From Cryptococcus deneoformans JEC21 (taxonomy: Eukaryota > Basidiomycota > Tremellomycetes > Tremellales > Cryptococcaceae): DNA of 40,499 bases. Position 1 is the first letter of the stretch. Each line of letters starts with the position of its first letter. A program made the position numbers and the translations under genes. The stretch spans positions 747,501-787,999 of the forward strand of contig NC_006682.1 of assembly GCF_000091045.1 (NCBI RefSeq), read 5' to 3'. The notes beneath the pieces are model-generated. The model was not told the DNA's origin. It did not search any database and saw only the letters and a list, made by a program, of their open reading frames with translations. Below, in pieces: positions 11,638 through 24,533 of this stretch.

Positions 11638-13744
11638 ATGACGATCACTCTTGACAAAAGGACCATCCCAGCAGTCGGCAGCGAGGCCACCACTCAGGGA
11701 GAAGTTCAGAATGGGAGACAGATGACTGCTCTTCCACTCGAATCAGGGTTCTGTCTTTCGCTTTGGCTTCAAACTGTCCGAAACAATCCTCTGTTGAATC
11801 ACCGTACGACTGACGAGCTTCCAAGAGAGGCTGAGGTTGTCATCATTGGATCCGGCGTGAGTTCTACCATCTGTTGCGTCGCGTCGCGGATGCGAGTGTT
11901 GATATGCCTTGTGTTAGATCTCAGGGTCACTCTGTGCATTGTCGCTTCTTCAAGGCCCCGACCCTCCAAAATCCGTTGTCATCCTCGAAGCTCGAGAGCT
12001 ATGTTCAGGAGCCACAGGCCGCAACGCTGGACATTGCAAGGTATGTATGTTTCTTATGAGGCTCTTCTCGTCAAGTCTATTAATACGCATACGTAGCCCG
12101 ATCAATGGCGAGGTTTCACAAAGTATCAAAAGCGTCACGGTACAGAACAGGCTTTGAAGGTGTGTATCCTACGAGGTCGTTTATGGACATTCGCTGATCT
12201 ATTGCAAGATTCTCAAAAACGAGCAAGATACTTGGGAGTCCATGGCAGCGTATGTGAAGAAACACAATGTGCAGTGTGACTTTTGGACAGGCAAGACGGT
12301 GAGTAAAGTTTCCCATCAAGATTGAATGGACAGCGCTCATCATTGTGTTGCTACAGTTGGACGTCTGTATGACGGATGAAGTTGCTGAAATGGCGGCCAA
12401 AACTTTCTCGTACTACATGGAAGCAGGTGGTGACGTCTCAAAAATTGAGGTCACGACGGACAGCCAGAGAGCTGAAGAGGTAAAATCTCTATTCCGTAGA
12501 GCACACCAACCACGAGTTGACGTACGGTAGATATCCCGGCTTAAAGGCGCAAGGGCGGTGTACGCCTGGGATGCCTCGACCCTTCACCCTTGGAAGCTCG
12601 GTGAGTCTTCTTATCAGCTATGCACATCGTAATTGATAACTGACACGACTTTGATTTTACTTAGTGGCCCACATCGCCCAGCAAGCTCTCGATCTTGGGC
12701 TCAACCTCCAAACTTGGACGCCCGTGACCTCTATTTCTGGCTCGGCCCATCAATGGACTGTCCATACCGATCGAGGAAGTATCACCGCCTCCAAAGTCGT
12801 ACATACTACCAACGCCTATGCTGGGTTTTTACTTCCTGAAATGAGGGTCGCTATCCATCCCACACCTCACATGTGCGTCTTCCCTCCCTTCCCGCCAGGC
12901 CCCCCCTTCGTCGCTTACGCATTCGGCCTACTTACTCACCTTTGCCCAATTTACCTCTTCTAGGTGCGACAAAGTCATCCCTCCAACCTCACACTCTGGC
13001 ACAAAATCCCTCCAAAACTCTTACGCCGTAATCTACCCCACCGGGCTGTATTCTATCAACCCCCGCTTGAATGCTGATGGCGCTGTTCTCTTTGGCGGGT
13101 CAGCGCCGAACCAACAGAGATTGTTGGATTATGTGGCGGAAGACCCGAAGAATAGGCAGACGAATGATAGCTTGACCAACTTTGAGCCGGTGACGGAGGC
13201 TGTGAGAAAGTTGGGTAGGGAAGGACTTGAGTGGTGAGCCGTTTTCTTTGTCTACATCCTCTTGATGCAGAAGATATGGACACTGAAGATGGATTGTTGT
13301 GTAGGGATCTTGCAAAAGGCGCAAAAGGCACAGGGGCGAGGTACGACTATTCATGGAGTGGTATCATCGGTCGCGTAAGTCGTCGTGCACTCCCTCCCAC
13401 TTTCGATTGCCCGCCCCTTCTAACGCATTTTCAATGTAGAGCGCGGATGACGTTCCGTTCATTGGCGCGGTACCAGATAAGCCAGGGCAGTGGATGTCGT
13501 GCGGGCATAACGGTCACGGAATGGTAAGTGCTCTTCCATGCTCTCCTCCCCCACCTTCCTGACTGCTTCTGATTTGTCTGTGGATAACACATACTAATCG
13601 TCGTCTTTTTACACCTCACAGGCGCGTATCTTTACGGCTGCACCGGCGCTCGCTAAAATGGTACAAGGTGCTACCTATGCCGAAACTGGCTTGCCAGAAT
13701 GTTTCGAAATTACCCAAGAGAGGTTAGAAAAGCTGCGTACCTAA
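11638..13744 (+). CDS. FAD-dependent oxidoreductase, DAO fold
   Basis: Flavin oxidoreductase of the D-amino-acid-oxidase (DAO) superfamily; the substrate is probably an amine or amino acid. Eleven exons: 11638-11856, 11918-12040, 12097-12159, 12209-12298, 12357-12479, 12531-12600, 12665-12872, 12964-13233, 13305-13374, 13440-13523, 13622-13744, giving 481 codons with stop and all phases consistent. The FAD-binding Rossmann motif VVIIGSGISGSLCAL spans the first splice junction and is followed by VVILEARELCSGATGRNAGH. Later come YPTGLYSINPRLNADGAVLFGG (substrate domain) and the C-terminal flavin motif WSGIIGRSADDVPFIGAV. The start at 11638 gives a short N-terminal extension; an earlier in-frame start is not needed. 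Its pairing with a sulfonate dioxygenase suggests a role in using taurine or its N-methyl forms, but that link is only positional. Intact as read. Confidence 0.9.
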
Positions 13745-14115
13745 AATGTGAATGTAGTTGGACCTCGGCAAAGCAAATGGGGACTGAGATAAATGATCTT
13801 GAGGAAAAATGATGATGGTTTACTTTAGGTTTCTTTCAAGTTGTTTTATAGATGTTGTTCTGATTCAAGTTATAGCGGGCCTGTTATTGCTTTGTTATGC
13901 GAATGACGTTAAGTTACAGGTGATTACACCTTATTACGGGCTGCATTCCCTTTTGCCCTTTTGTCCTTTTTTATCCCTCTAAATTTAAATCTAATCTAAA
14001 TCTACTTGCAGTTTATTATAACGACGATGCCGATGGCTATAACCATTAATCCCTTGATTGTCTATTATACCCTTGCTTATCCATGATACACTTTCGAATT
14101 CACACTCCTCCCCTA
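13745..14115. other. intergenic, convergent 3' flanks
   Basis: 370 bp of AT-rich sequence between two converging stops. I see nothing coding in it. Confidence 0.6.
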
Positions 14116-16764
14116 TTATTGAACGCTTCCGTAGCCAGTCTTGCAGTTATCGAGGGCAAGAGTTCCCGATCCGCTCTGCGACATGCCATCAGCTCCAACA
14201 TCGCATATATCTACAACCTAAACACGGACTCACCCTCAAATAACAGACCTTGGCCTCGATACACTCTGCACTCGTACAGTTCGGACTCAACGTAGACATT
14301 TTTCCTTGATGAGCATTATACAGTTCTACAAGCGCCCCACCATCATTCTCCATATCCTGAGAAACGAGGTGCCACCAGGTAGCGTTGAGAGGGGCATTGT
14401 CAGGCCAGGATATATTGCCCCCGTAGGCTTGACGCGTGTTGTATTCGTAAACATAGGAGGGTCCGACTTCGAGCTGACCATCGAGAGAGGAGTATGTTGA
14501 GACGTTTGAATACCAGCTAATGTTGCATGAGACCTGGTTCTGTTGCTTTAGATGAAAGGACGTACGTATGAGCATCAAGGATGTCCCAGGTCTCAGCATC
14601 AACTTCATATAGACGGAAGCCCGAATTGACTATAAATCATCTTAGTAAGAAGCACATCTTCAAAACAGAAGGGCAAGACTTACGGTCTGTTAGAGGGGTG
14701 ATGGAAGGTCCGATCCATCCAACGTTCTGCGCTGTTTCAGCAGACATCTTCGTTCCATTGTTCGCGTAGTAAATCATATGTTGATCCTCATGTGTATGTC
14801 CCCAGAAGAGACCAGCAATCACATGTGAGTACCTGTCAATGATTTGATAGAAAATGTCGGTAGGCCCGGGAAGAGGGTTTGTACCATCATACCCACTAAG
14901 GACGTGTCCGACAATGTACGCCCGAGAGTTGCAATCTTCGGCTTCTTGCAGTTCTTCGGCTAAAAACTTGAGGAAGCCAAAGTTATCAGGATGAGTAGAG
15001 TTGATGTAAGCAAATATGTTGGCGCGGTACCAGAGATCGGTATTGATGGTGATGATCTTGAGATTTGTCGCATGTTGAATGGAGTAAGCACCATAATGGC
15101 TATTAAACATGTGTGAACAAAATCCCTACAACGGGACTCCTTGCCGAGCACAACTTACGTCTTAACCTTTTGAGCAACTTCCCCATCAATCCATCCCTCA
15201 CTTTCCCACAATCCGGCAAGATGCTCATAGTTCCAACTCGATTGCTTCCTAAGTTTTCCGGGAAGGGAAGAAGGCGCATCGAATGCCTGTTGATAGGAGT
15301 CATGGTTACCGATAGCGGCGTACAAAGGAGAGGTGGGGTTGAGAGTCTGTTTCCAAAGGTCGTACAGAGCTACAAGTTTTTAATAAGTCATCGCATACTT
15401 TATCTGCGATGGGCTCGACTCACCCGTCTCCGTATACTCGATGTAATCTCTACTCAACTCGTAATAAGGGTCATGAGACACCATGTCTCCAGTGAAGATT
15501 GTCATATTGAATGCATCATCTTCATCTGTTCCAGTCAACACCGGGATCGCTTCCACTGCAGCTGCACCGAGAGCCCAAGGTGTATCGCATAGGAAGTAAC
15601 CGAACCGAGGCGCAGGGACGGAGACAGTATAGTTGGAGTTGAGGGATTCTACCGGGTTGCCACGACGGCAGCAAAGGCCGGAAGTACAGTTACCCCTGTA
15701 GTTGTTCAGCGTCGTTCGTCGAGAGGATACAGATGGAAAATAGACGTACTCAGATCCCGTAGCATATCGAGGATCAATATGGAAGTCCGACATATGCTAA
15801 GGTGTAGAACGTCAGCATCTAGGGATCACCTATCCTAGTCCGTACTCACCAAGACCTTGATTCGATCCGTCCCTTTGGGAACAGGGGGTTTCGCGTTGGT
15901 CGGCTTTGGCTTGGTCCAGAAATCACTCGCATTGAAAGTCGGGCTGTCTATTATTAGCGTTCGTTACAACTATCTGTACGAGCATCTATTACTCACAGAG
16001 GGGGTCTCGCACATTGGCTTTTGGTGATGAAGTTTTGACACAAATACTGACCATCGTAACCTGACACGTCGGCGTACGCAAGAACTTGAGCGTAGTAGGG
16101 GCCTTGAGCATTTGCGGTATATACATTACACCCTGCCTCGGAGGCGAAGCCATAGTAGTTACATAACGACACCAAAAGATCTGGGACGAGCTACACATAT
16201 GTAAGCTCAAATTCTCTTAGCATCTGATGTATTTACCTCTGGGGCTCTTTTGGCAAGAGTGCTCGCAGCAGTGAGAGCATTGATACACTTGGAACAGTTT
16301 GATGGAGTGTCCCCAGTGACAATGTTTTTGATTTGATCAGTTACATTCTGGTATAAGTTGGTGGCGGCAGAACCGTGCAGTCTGGTAGGTGGATAGTACA
16401 AAGGGTCTGCAGTGTCGTTCGTAGAAATAGTGTCCGGATCTGTAAGCTCGAGCGGATAGGTTTTGTTCTGTATGCAGGGTCAAGGAGCTGTGACTGAATT
16501 CAGCGTTGGAGGGGACACTTACGAGAACGCTGTCCGAAATCTTGGGCTGCACTTGGGACACTGTCTGGGTAGGGTCATTGTAATATTCCGAAAAGAAGCT
16601 TGTTGGGAAGGCACCTGATCCATAACATCAGTGGCCGAATTGCATGGAGAATTATGACTTAGCTTACCTGGAGCTGTGTATGCCGTCGGACCCAGTGTGA
16701 TCTGATCGGCAGTGGTAAACCTAACAACGCCCAGAAGAGCAGCCAAGACAGCGAGTTTCGGCAT
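14116..16764 (-). CDS. secreted acid sphingomyelinase-like phosphodiesterase (saposin B + metallophosphatase)
   Basis: Predicted secreted sphingomyelin phosphodiesterase. Exons: 16764-16668, 16614-16523, 16467-16237, 16190-15997, 15943-15850, 15796-15750, 15695-15424, 15369-15159, 15099-14684, 14629-14566, 14516-14234, 14175-14116; total 687 codons including stop, all phases consistent. A signal peptide (MPKLAVLAALLGVVRFTTA) is followed by a saposin-B-type region with paired Cys (CSKCINAL... SLCNYYGF... CNVY... YLCQNFI...). The calcineurin-like metallophosphatase domain carries the expected metal ligands in order: MSDFHID, FTGDMVSHD, AIGNHDS, IVGHVLSG and FWGHTHED. Several Asn-X-Ser/Thr sites fit a glycoprotein. 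The C-terminus has a Cys-rich end (NCTSAECIEAKVCYLR). It probably hydrolyses sphingomyelin-like or inositol phosphoceramide-like lipids outside the cell or in the vacuole. Intact as read. Confidence 0.93.
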
Positions 16765-18060
16765 TCTATCGTGCAGTCCTCAATGTTTTGACGAAAAGCT
16801 CCAACTTTATCATCTTTAATCCTTATATACTCTTAATCAAGAGCACGTTTGCTAAGATAGACTTTCTTCCGACAAAGAGCTATAAAGCGGCTAGCTTCTT
16901 TTTGCTGATAGCCTACCTAATAGAAGTCGACATTTCTGGCCCAGGTAACCGAATTGGATGATGTCCGAAAGCCGATAAAGATCGATAACGCTTGCAAATA
17001 GGGGGCCCAGTGATGTGGTTGGTTGGTACGGAAGAGAACGTGGAATGAACGAGCTGATTGAAGAACGTGCTTGGTCTGAATATGAGGCACAATCTAATCC
17101 GTTCGTAAGTATTGCATTTGATTTTCCTGCGGGCCGATAGGGGTATTACTACTTCGCAGTTTGAAAGAAAATAGCAGGACTACTGAGCCTACATTATAAC
17201 CCCTCCTTGCGTCCTCTACCTTCAATTCTGCCATTTGTATTCTTCAACGAGATTATTCTCCAATTAAGACTCGATGGTCAATGGCACGTGCCGACCTATC
17301 ATGTGGTGACAGAGACAGATTTTGGTGAGAGAGGAAGGATATTATCAAATATCTGCTAGATATAGCAGTCAGTTTGTTCGCTGAGACGAAGTGGAAGGAT
17401 TGGTGTAGTTAATCATTAATGAAATTATGAAAAGAATGAAGCATGCTTGAAACGGGAAAGCCAGAGCGAGCAACTGGTCCGGCGGCCGCCTGTTGGTTAT
17501 TTATAATTTATATCAAAAAATGGGGGATGCCGACAACAGATACTTCTTCTTCTCATCACTTCGTTCGTTGTTCTTCGTTCTATTATTATCTCATGGCTTA
17601 TCCCTGCCATTACTTGCATGGAGTACATCATGCACGGACAGGTGTCAATATCAAAGATATAAAAAACAGAGCCAGTATGGACTACCCTTGCATTTCCCTT
17701 CCAATATCTATACATTAATGAAGTCCTCTTGGATATGGGTTGGGTGGATTCGGAGACTTTTAAGTAGTTGTTAGGACATCCAGATGCTGGCGCGGAGATT
17801 GTAAGTAGCTCCATTCAGTTGTTTTTAATTAATTATAATTAATATCAATGCGTTGCAATCTGATACTCCCGAGTCTAATGGATGGTATTCTGCCTAAAAC
17901 AACTGCTGTTATTGACTAATACAAAAGCTTACTCGGTAATCGGGGAATCGTTCTTATCATGACAAATTTGGCAGCGCTAGCCGAACAAATCACTTTCGCG
18001 TGCTGTATTTAACCTCATCTATCTCTCAAGGACGCCAAGTAGCTTGTCGTCCAAATAGTC
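16765..18060. other. intergenic, 1.3 kb, no gene seen
   Basis: Flanked by the sphingomyelinase start and the Zn2Cys6 factor start, so it should hold both promoters. It has an AT-rich inverted stretch near 17825-17840 (TTAATTAATTATAATTAA) and no convincing open frame. A minus-strand frame at 17814-17497 carries a short DIDTCP peptide like that of the hypothetical gene at 7501-8262, without further support. Confidence 0.5.
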
Positions 18061-20508
18061 ATGGCAGCTGTGACAGATTCATCACTGCCAAGTGCATCAT
18101 CCTCAGCCGCGGTTTCCCAATCTGAGGCCCCCAAGAAGGCCACTCGGTAAGTCATGAAGAAGTTTGCGGTTCCTTTAATCCATCTGATTCATGTTTGTCG
18201 TTTCTGCAGTTCGAGAAATGGATGTCTCGTATGCCGGAGCAGAAGGCTGGTGGGTATATAATATCCTTATTGCTAGATTGGGTGGGTGCTAATCAAGATG
18301 TAGAAATGCGATCTCGGTTCGTCACTTTGATTTTTGCAATGACATCTGCTGACTCGCTGCCATCTAGAAAAGCCAGAGTGTAGGCGATGTGTAAACTACG
18401 GCGCTGAGGTGAATTTCTTATAATGTTATCAACAATACATGAAAAGAAACTAACGATGGGCTTGTAGTGCGTCTACCCTGCAAAAAAGCCTTTCAACGCC
18501 GAGGCAGTCGATGAAAAGCTTCGTAAACGACACAAAAGAAATAAATCTACCGCTTCGCCTTCCCACTCTGATATCACTCCTCATGCTTTTGTTCCCATCC
18601 CACCAATTCCGACGGCTCGCCCAACCCAATCGAATGCACCTATCTTAAATGGCCTGTCGTCCTCCCAAGCCACTCCGCTTACAGCGACGCCCCCTACCTC
18701 TTCCCATCCCACTCCCTTCCCCCTCCCTTCTTCCCATCCCTACCTACCCTCAAATCGCGCCCCAGCCTATGAACCTACCACTGCTCCAGCTGGTCGAGCA
18801 CCCTTAGCTCAAGTCAAAGCGATGGAGCCTATGGAACTTCTTATGGCCCTTTGTCGCGATACACGTATGGGTCAATTTTTCTCTGGTCCTGTCGATCCGC
18901 CTGATTTCTTAAGAGATGCTTTCCCTGTTGAGGAGGAGTTGAGATGTGTAGGTCCTCTGTTTCGTAGACGGATGTCCAAGGAACTGACAAAGTTAGTTTC
19001 ATCACTGCTTCACGTACACCCTCTCGACGATGGTGGTACAAGAAGAGCTCAACCCATGGGTTGAACAGGTCGTACCTCTTTTTTTATTTCCAACAGGCGA
19101 AGCACCTTTGAGCATAGCGGCATTGCGACTTGGCACTCTCGCTACTGGTGCTGTTCATCTATCTTCGTACGTTCCCTTTGTTTCTCTTTGAAGAACTCGC
19201 TGATCATTTGAAATGGTACGACTTGGACAGCCTAGAAGAAAAAGGCAGTGCACCTAACACCTACGGCCAGACACGCAGTTTGGGCCTTCGATATAGGGAT
19301 GAAGCCGTAAAATACCTTCGCGCGGCGCAGAATGTACCAGAAGAAATGGCATCGGATGTGTTCCTATCCGCTTGCATGATGGTTTCTCATGCCGATGTAA
19401 GTCATCGCTGTTTAGAGGGATGATGCTGATTACAAGAGGCTCTCAGTTACTAGGCGCGAATCACTGCTGGAGAGAAGTTTTGAGGCTTGCGCATGCTTCA
19501 GTCAGATTTCGAGGCGGATGCGCGAGAGTTTTATTTGGAAATGCGAAGGATGCCGATCTGTCAAACGATAGTGATGATTGCCAGCCGACGCCGTTGAGAG
19601 TTTGCTTGATCGAACATCTCGTGCTCGTTGATATCTTTGGTAAACTTCACCCTCTTTCATCATTATCGCAGCGGGACTAATGACAACCATAGCGTCAATG
19701 ACGACCGGTCAACGTTGCGTGGTTTTGACTGAATCATCATACTGGTGGGGGAAACTCAGACAGGAGGATTCTTCTCTCCCCGATGTAAGTACTCTTTCCT
19801 CCCGCTTTTGTTACAAATATTCATACTGTCTTTTTCGTAGACGGTCGAACGCAGCTCTGGTATTCATCGGAGCATCTTCCCCCTCATTGTCCGGGCCAAT
19901 AACCTATTATGGGAATACTCCAACCTCTCAAAATGCATCTCTCCCCCTTCTCCTTCCGTCCACATTTCTTCTCTTTCCCCAATCCCCGACCTTACTGAAC
20001 GAGCCCTGCAGCTAAGCGCCGAGCTCTCACAATGGCGAGAAGCGATCTTTCCGACAATAAAAGATAAGAGATCCCGAGATGGGTCATTAGCGCTGTGGCA
20101 TGGGCTTCAGATTATGATGAAAAGGGAGTTGATGGGCAAGGAGCGAGGGGACGAAGGGGTGCAAATGCATGCTGTTGAGATACTGGAGATCTGCGAGGGG
20201 GTAGGTGTTAAGGTTGAGTACATGAACTGGGTAAGTGCCCTTTCCTTTCGCCTTCTACCTTGCCCTTTCCTAGCTAATTCATTCCCTAGCCACTCCTCAT
20301 ATCATGCTCTGTTCTTCTCACCCCACCACATCGTCAACGCGCACGCGAGATCCTCAAATCATTCATCTACCAATGTTCCTACGAAGTCGCCATGGTTGAG
20401 TCTGTTGCGGAAGAATGCTGGAGGAGGATGGATGACGGGATGGACGATGAGGGAAGTTCATGGAGGGAGGTTTTGATTGAGATGGGATGTGCAGTTTTGT
20501 TAGGATAA
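18061..20508 (+). CDS. Zn2Cys6 fungal transcription factor
   Basis: DNA-binding regulator with a Gal4-type binuclear zinc cluster. Eleven exons: 18061-18146, 18210-18249, 18304-18316, 18368-18408, 18468-18947, 18997-19166, 19231-19396, 19447-19639, 19693-19784, 19841-20230, 20290-20508; total 630 codons including stop. The cluster (about residues 30-60) is split over four small exons: NGCLVCRSRRLKC then EKPECRRCVNYGAECVYP, giving six Cys with the usual spacing. A basic linker (KLRKRHKRNKS) and a Ser/Pro-rich stretch follow. The C-terminal part resembles the Fungal_trans_2 group (STMVVQEELNPW; AALRLGTLATGAVHLS; LSACMM). Targets are unknown. It faces away from the sphingomyelinase and runs in the same direction as the sugar porter downstream; regulation of that transporter is possible but only positional. 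Confidence 0.9.
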
Positions 20509-20644
20509 GGAATGAATATGGTAAAGGATGGGATGGGACAAGTAGGGCATTTTATTCACGTGCGATAAATTGTATATAAAAGGACAACTGATACTGCAGT
20601 AGTAGGCGTACGAGGGGAAGACGGCGAAGTAGTTTTTGGGTACC

Positions 20645-20758
20645 CAGGAGAGAGGGAGAGAGAAAAGAAGGAGAGAGGAAGAGAAGGAGGGCGGCGCAGA
20701 GAGGCGTTAGGGAAGATGGAAGTACGAGCGTAAGATGTAGGGAAAGTGGGAGAAAGGT
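20645..20758 (+). repeat. purine-rich low-complexity tract
   Basis: A stretch dominated by GA and GGA repeats on the plus strand, broken by a GGCGGCGCAG segment. It could be triplex-forming DNA or simply degenerate microsatellite. Confidence 0.6.
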
Positions 20759-21409
20759 TAGTCAGCTTGTAGAGCTAGAAAAGATATAAAAGGCGTAGCC
20801 TTTAGAGTCAAAAAAATGTATAGCCCCAAGCAGCTTAGTCTTCTCGAAAATCTCTAGCTCAGCCCTCGCATCGCCTATGTACATAATACAAATGCCCGAG
20901 GACACGAAACTAAAGTAGCATCAGGTGCTTTCCGATCGCACCTCTACGAGGACAGTGGCACCGCTACAGGACTATTGTTCGATTACAACCACACACGAGA
21001 ATTTTCTCATTCAATTGGTCTTCATATCACTTTGAAAATCCTTTCTCGAATCCGCCCGTCTTTCCCGCAACCGTTGGAATCAACGAACATAATTGACGGA
21101 GAATAAGTAGATGACGAAAAAGAGTTGGAATTAAAATAGCACTTTACTGCGTAATTTTATTTATCACCGATGGAAACTTTCGGCCAACGGTCAGCAGGTC
21201 TTCCGCACCCAGAAACAAGGCATTTTGATCCGATCGCTCATTCATTTTGTATACCGTCGTCTATACATAGTTCGGTGTATGTTTAACCCCCCAATTCTGT
21301 CACATGATTTACCCACCACGCCCGGATCCTGCAACGTCCCAAACAACAAGCAAGCAACAGCTCGAAGGCTCGATGCTAGTGGAAAACTTGTCGAATATGA
21401 AATCAGATA

Positions 21410-21429
21410 GCGGGCCACAAGCGGCCCGC
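21410..21429. promoter_or_regulatory. GC inverted repeat upstream of sugar porter
   Basis: Perfect inverted repeat GCGGGCC - ACAAGC - GGCCCGC about 325 bp upstream of the porter start. Possible dyad binding site for a CGG-recognising zinc-cluster protein, or a small hairpin. Confidence 0.35.
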
Positions 21430-21752
21430 CGAGTACGAATGCACAACTTCGGTGTAACCAAACACAGCGCCATCATATTACTTCTGTGTTGATCTCCGGG
21501 AGAGTTCCATGCTTATTCTATACAGCTATCAGTTCACATCAATGGAATAAAGTTTAGATACCGCTTTTTCGGGCAGCCGCCATCCTCTGTCATTCTCAGA
21601 AGAGCATCTGACGGCTCGACAATATACCGTTGTTCTCTTCGTTCACCTGTAGCACTTGAATAGGATCGACTTCATACAAATATGTTGAGCGCTATATCCT
21701 CTTCTCTCGATTCTCACGCCGCCTTTTCGCCAAGTCTTAGTAGACTGTCAAG

Positions 21753-24130
21753 ATGACTCTCAATACCGTAACGCCTGTGATCGTGGAGGAAGAAAAGATG
21801 GACGTCGAGCATGTGGAAGAAGCAAAGGTGGATAATGAATTCGACCCAAATCTAGTCATCAAATCGCCTTTCGAGGACTTGTCTTTCTTTGTCACACTCA
21901 AAACCTTTAAAAAGGCGACCTTTCTGGCTCTTTTGGCTGCTTTCTCCGCAGCTGCCGAGTGAGTCATTCAAGCTCGTCCATCTGAAAGATAGGACAGTTA
22001 ATGATGAGTAAATGAATATAGTGGGTATCAGATTGCAATGACCGGTTCAATTATCGCAAATAAAGGATTCATCCAGACATATGGTACTGCCTACAACAGC
22101 GCCGGAGAGTTGATTTTGGATGCAAACGTTCTTGCGGCATGGGGAGGTGTTCAGAGTGCAGGCCAGGGGTTGGGTATGCTTAGCATGCATTTGTGAGTCC
22201 CCGCACCTCTGTACTCATATTGAAGTATCTCTAACCTCTTTGTCTTTCTAGCATCGCTGATAAGTTTGGTCGAAAATGGGCATTCTATGGGCTATGGCTC
22301 GCTCTCGTGCTCGTGTGTACCCTACGTACTTGGCTGTTATATTAGCTGATGTCCATATCAGGGTGTCACGTGTGAGACCGTTGGGAGACATTGGCAAATC
22401 TGGCTCGTTGCCAAGCTCGCTTCTGGTTACGGTGTCGGCAGTGTACAATTCCTCACCGGCACATACATCACTGAGATTGTTCCTTCGAGAACAAGAGGTT
22501 TTATTCTTATCTTTTATAGTATCTGGTGAATCCTAGTCAACGTAGAGGGCCAATAGGAGCTTGCTAACCATCTGAGTAGGTATGCCATTGGTCAGCTTTT
22601 CGCCTCTGCAGCACTAAAGGTTCTTGCCGATCAACAGCCGTACAATTACCTCGATTTGATCTATACTGAGTGGGCTATGATAGTGAGTCGTATCTTGAGT
22701 TGGATCCTTAGGAACCTGGCTAATTATCATCCAAGGGAATCATGATCATGGCATATCTTTATCTTCCCGAATCTCCCTGTGAGTCTCCTCTGGACCATCG
22801 GCATACCCCCTGGCTGATCGAGGACCGTAGGGTGGTATGCGAATCACAACAAAGACGATCGCGGCAGAGCCGTCGTTGAGCGCTTGAATGGAGGGATTGA
22901 GGGCTACGACGTCGATTTTCACTACAGTCTCATCAAAAAAACGGTTGATAATGAGAAGGCTCAAAAGACGGCTACATTAGGTGCTGATCGAGGGTTTTGG
23001 AAGGGTCTGTGGGATTGTCGTGAGGTCTTTACTGGTGCAAATGGGGTAAGTAACTCCTCAAATTTTATTATGGAGGTGCATCGTTAACGCACTTCATAGT
23101 TCCGTACATTGGTGGCCTTCTATCCAGCGGCTATTCAACAGATGTCTGGTCTTGCGGTCGTGGGTAGTGTTGAACGTAACTCGAGCGATTTCTCACGTTT
23201 TGCTCTTAGCTTTCCAATTACTCGAGTTACTTTGCGCAAGTAGCAGGTTTCTCAGACCCTTTCGTCTTTTCACTCCTCCTCGCGTAAGCCCATTCTCCAT
23301 CATCGTTTATTGACTCTTTGCTCATGAACATAAAGTATTGTCGCTATCCTCATCACAATTCTTATCTGTCTCACTACAGATTTCATTGGCCGACGAGCGA
23401 TCTTCTTGGGAGCAGTGGTGGTAACCTGGTGTATGCTGATCATTGTCGGAGGGATGGGTTTGATAAAAAATCCTAGCCACAGTATAAACCAACTCGTCGT
23501 AAGTTGAATGCTTTCATAACTCGATCTCCTTGGGACTCAATTTACTATACAGCTTTTCTTCTCACTTGTTTGGCGGATGTCTTCTACTTGTCTTGGCACT
23601 CTCGGTTGGTCCTATGTCGCAGAAACTGGCTCAGGCCGTCTTCGAGCAATTACGGCAGGTGTCTCGGCAGCTGGAGGGGTTGCAATTGGAACGTTGTTCA
23701 GTACTACAGTCCCGTACATGGTATGTCTTATCCAGCTCTTTACGCACACCCTCGCTAGTTGTGTTTTGACTATTTATTTTTAATAGCTCAACGCCAACTA
23801 CGCCAACTGGGGTCTAAAGACCTGCTTCTTCTTCGCCGGCGTATCTGCACCAATGTGTATTGCCGCTTTTTTCATCATGCCAGATACAAGTAAACGTACG
23901 CCCGCGGAGCTGGATGAAATGTTTGAGAGGAAGATCAAACCATGGAGGTAAGCATATTTGCATTTACCGGACCCTATTTTCACATTCGCTGTTAGCGCAG
24001 GCAATGCTGATATGTGTCGTATAGGTTCCGAAGCTACGTTTCTGATGCGCAGAAGGCCTTGCAGGCGCAGAAGGAGCGAACAGGCGAGACGGACGCTGTT
24101 GCTCTGCAGAACGCTAGCAACAGGAGGTAA
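21753..24130 (+). CDS. MFS sugar porter, alpha-glucoside/maltose-permease type
   Basis: Plasma-membrane proton-sugar symporter of the MFS sugar porter family. Exons: 21753-21958, 22022-22192, 22252-22312, 22362-22525, 22580-22682, 22736-22778, 22831-23045, 23100-23159, 23210-23283, 23336-23498, 23553-23720, 23787-23947, 24025-24130; total 565 codons including stop, all in frame. The cytosolic N-terminus is acidic (EEEKMDVEHVEEAKVDNEFD). The sugar porter motifs are IADKFGRKW (loop 2-3), EIVPSRTRGF, LYLPESPWWY, FYPAAIQQMSG (TM7, QQ), TTDFIGRRAIF and the C-terminal MPDTSKRTPAELDEMF, a variant of the PETKGRT element. These fit fungal maltose/alpha-glucoside permeases better than hexose transporters; the substrate is inferred. 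Intact as read. Confidence 0.93.
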
Positions 24131-24533
24131 TATTGTGAGGCTACGATGCTGACGGCGTCTACTTCCCTTTCTTTTCTTGGTAAAACAATAATATAGCTCA
24201 TAGGTTTGTTATGTCTCATTTGATAAGGTGCGTAGGGTTTGATACGTCTTTTTGTTTAATAAGGCGCTCTTGTAAAAAGGAACCGAGTGATGTGATATCC
24301 ATGTTCAATTAACGCACATTCGATAACTAATCTATGAAGATGGCTTGTGTAAGATACAACTAATATAACACCGAAAGAGGCCTATCGTATAGACAACCCT
24401 CAAAGGAAGACCATGAGACCTGAACACGTCCCTATATGTATCCCGGTCTCTTCAAAACTCCCTACAATCTGTACCCTCTACACTCCTTCTTGACCGTCCG
24501 AAACTGTCTAACTGTCTACCAATCTCCAATGAT
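24131..24533. other. intergenic, convergent 3' flanks
   Basis: 400 bp between converging stops of the sugar porter and the NCS1 permease. No gene seen. Confidence 0.6.

Larger units (their letters stand above)
20509..21752. other. intergenic, 1.2 kb, purine-rich tract and promoter of sugar porter
   Basis: No gene seen. Between about 20645 and 20758 the plus strand is strongly G/A-rich (runs such as GGAGAGAGGGAGAGAG), a low-complexity tract. The right half is the presumed promoter of the sugar porter and holds a 7-bp GC inverted repeat at 21410-21429. Confidence 0.5.

Noticed and set aside
11557..11640. Earlier in-frame start of the DAO-type oxidoreductase at 11557
   Set aside because: It would add 27 hydrophobic residues not needed by the fold and the start at 11638 has a better context; kept as a minor alternative.
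14540..14565. Very short (22-26 nt) intron in the sphingomyelinase
   Set aside because: Extending it to the next AG (14517) gives a normal 49-nt intron and keeps the frame (DAHTWYSNV), so the short version is not needed.
17497..17814. 105-codon minus-strand frame near 17.6 kb as a gene
   Set aside because: No domain and no plausible splice pattern; only a short peptide resembles the hypothetical gene at 7.5-8.3 kb.
20640..20760. Purine-rich tract as part of a gene
   Set aside because: Low complexity without codon structure, downstream of a clear stop.
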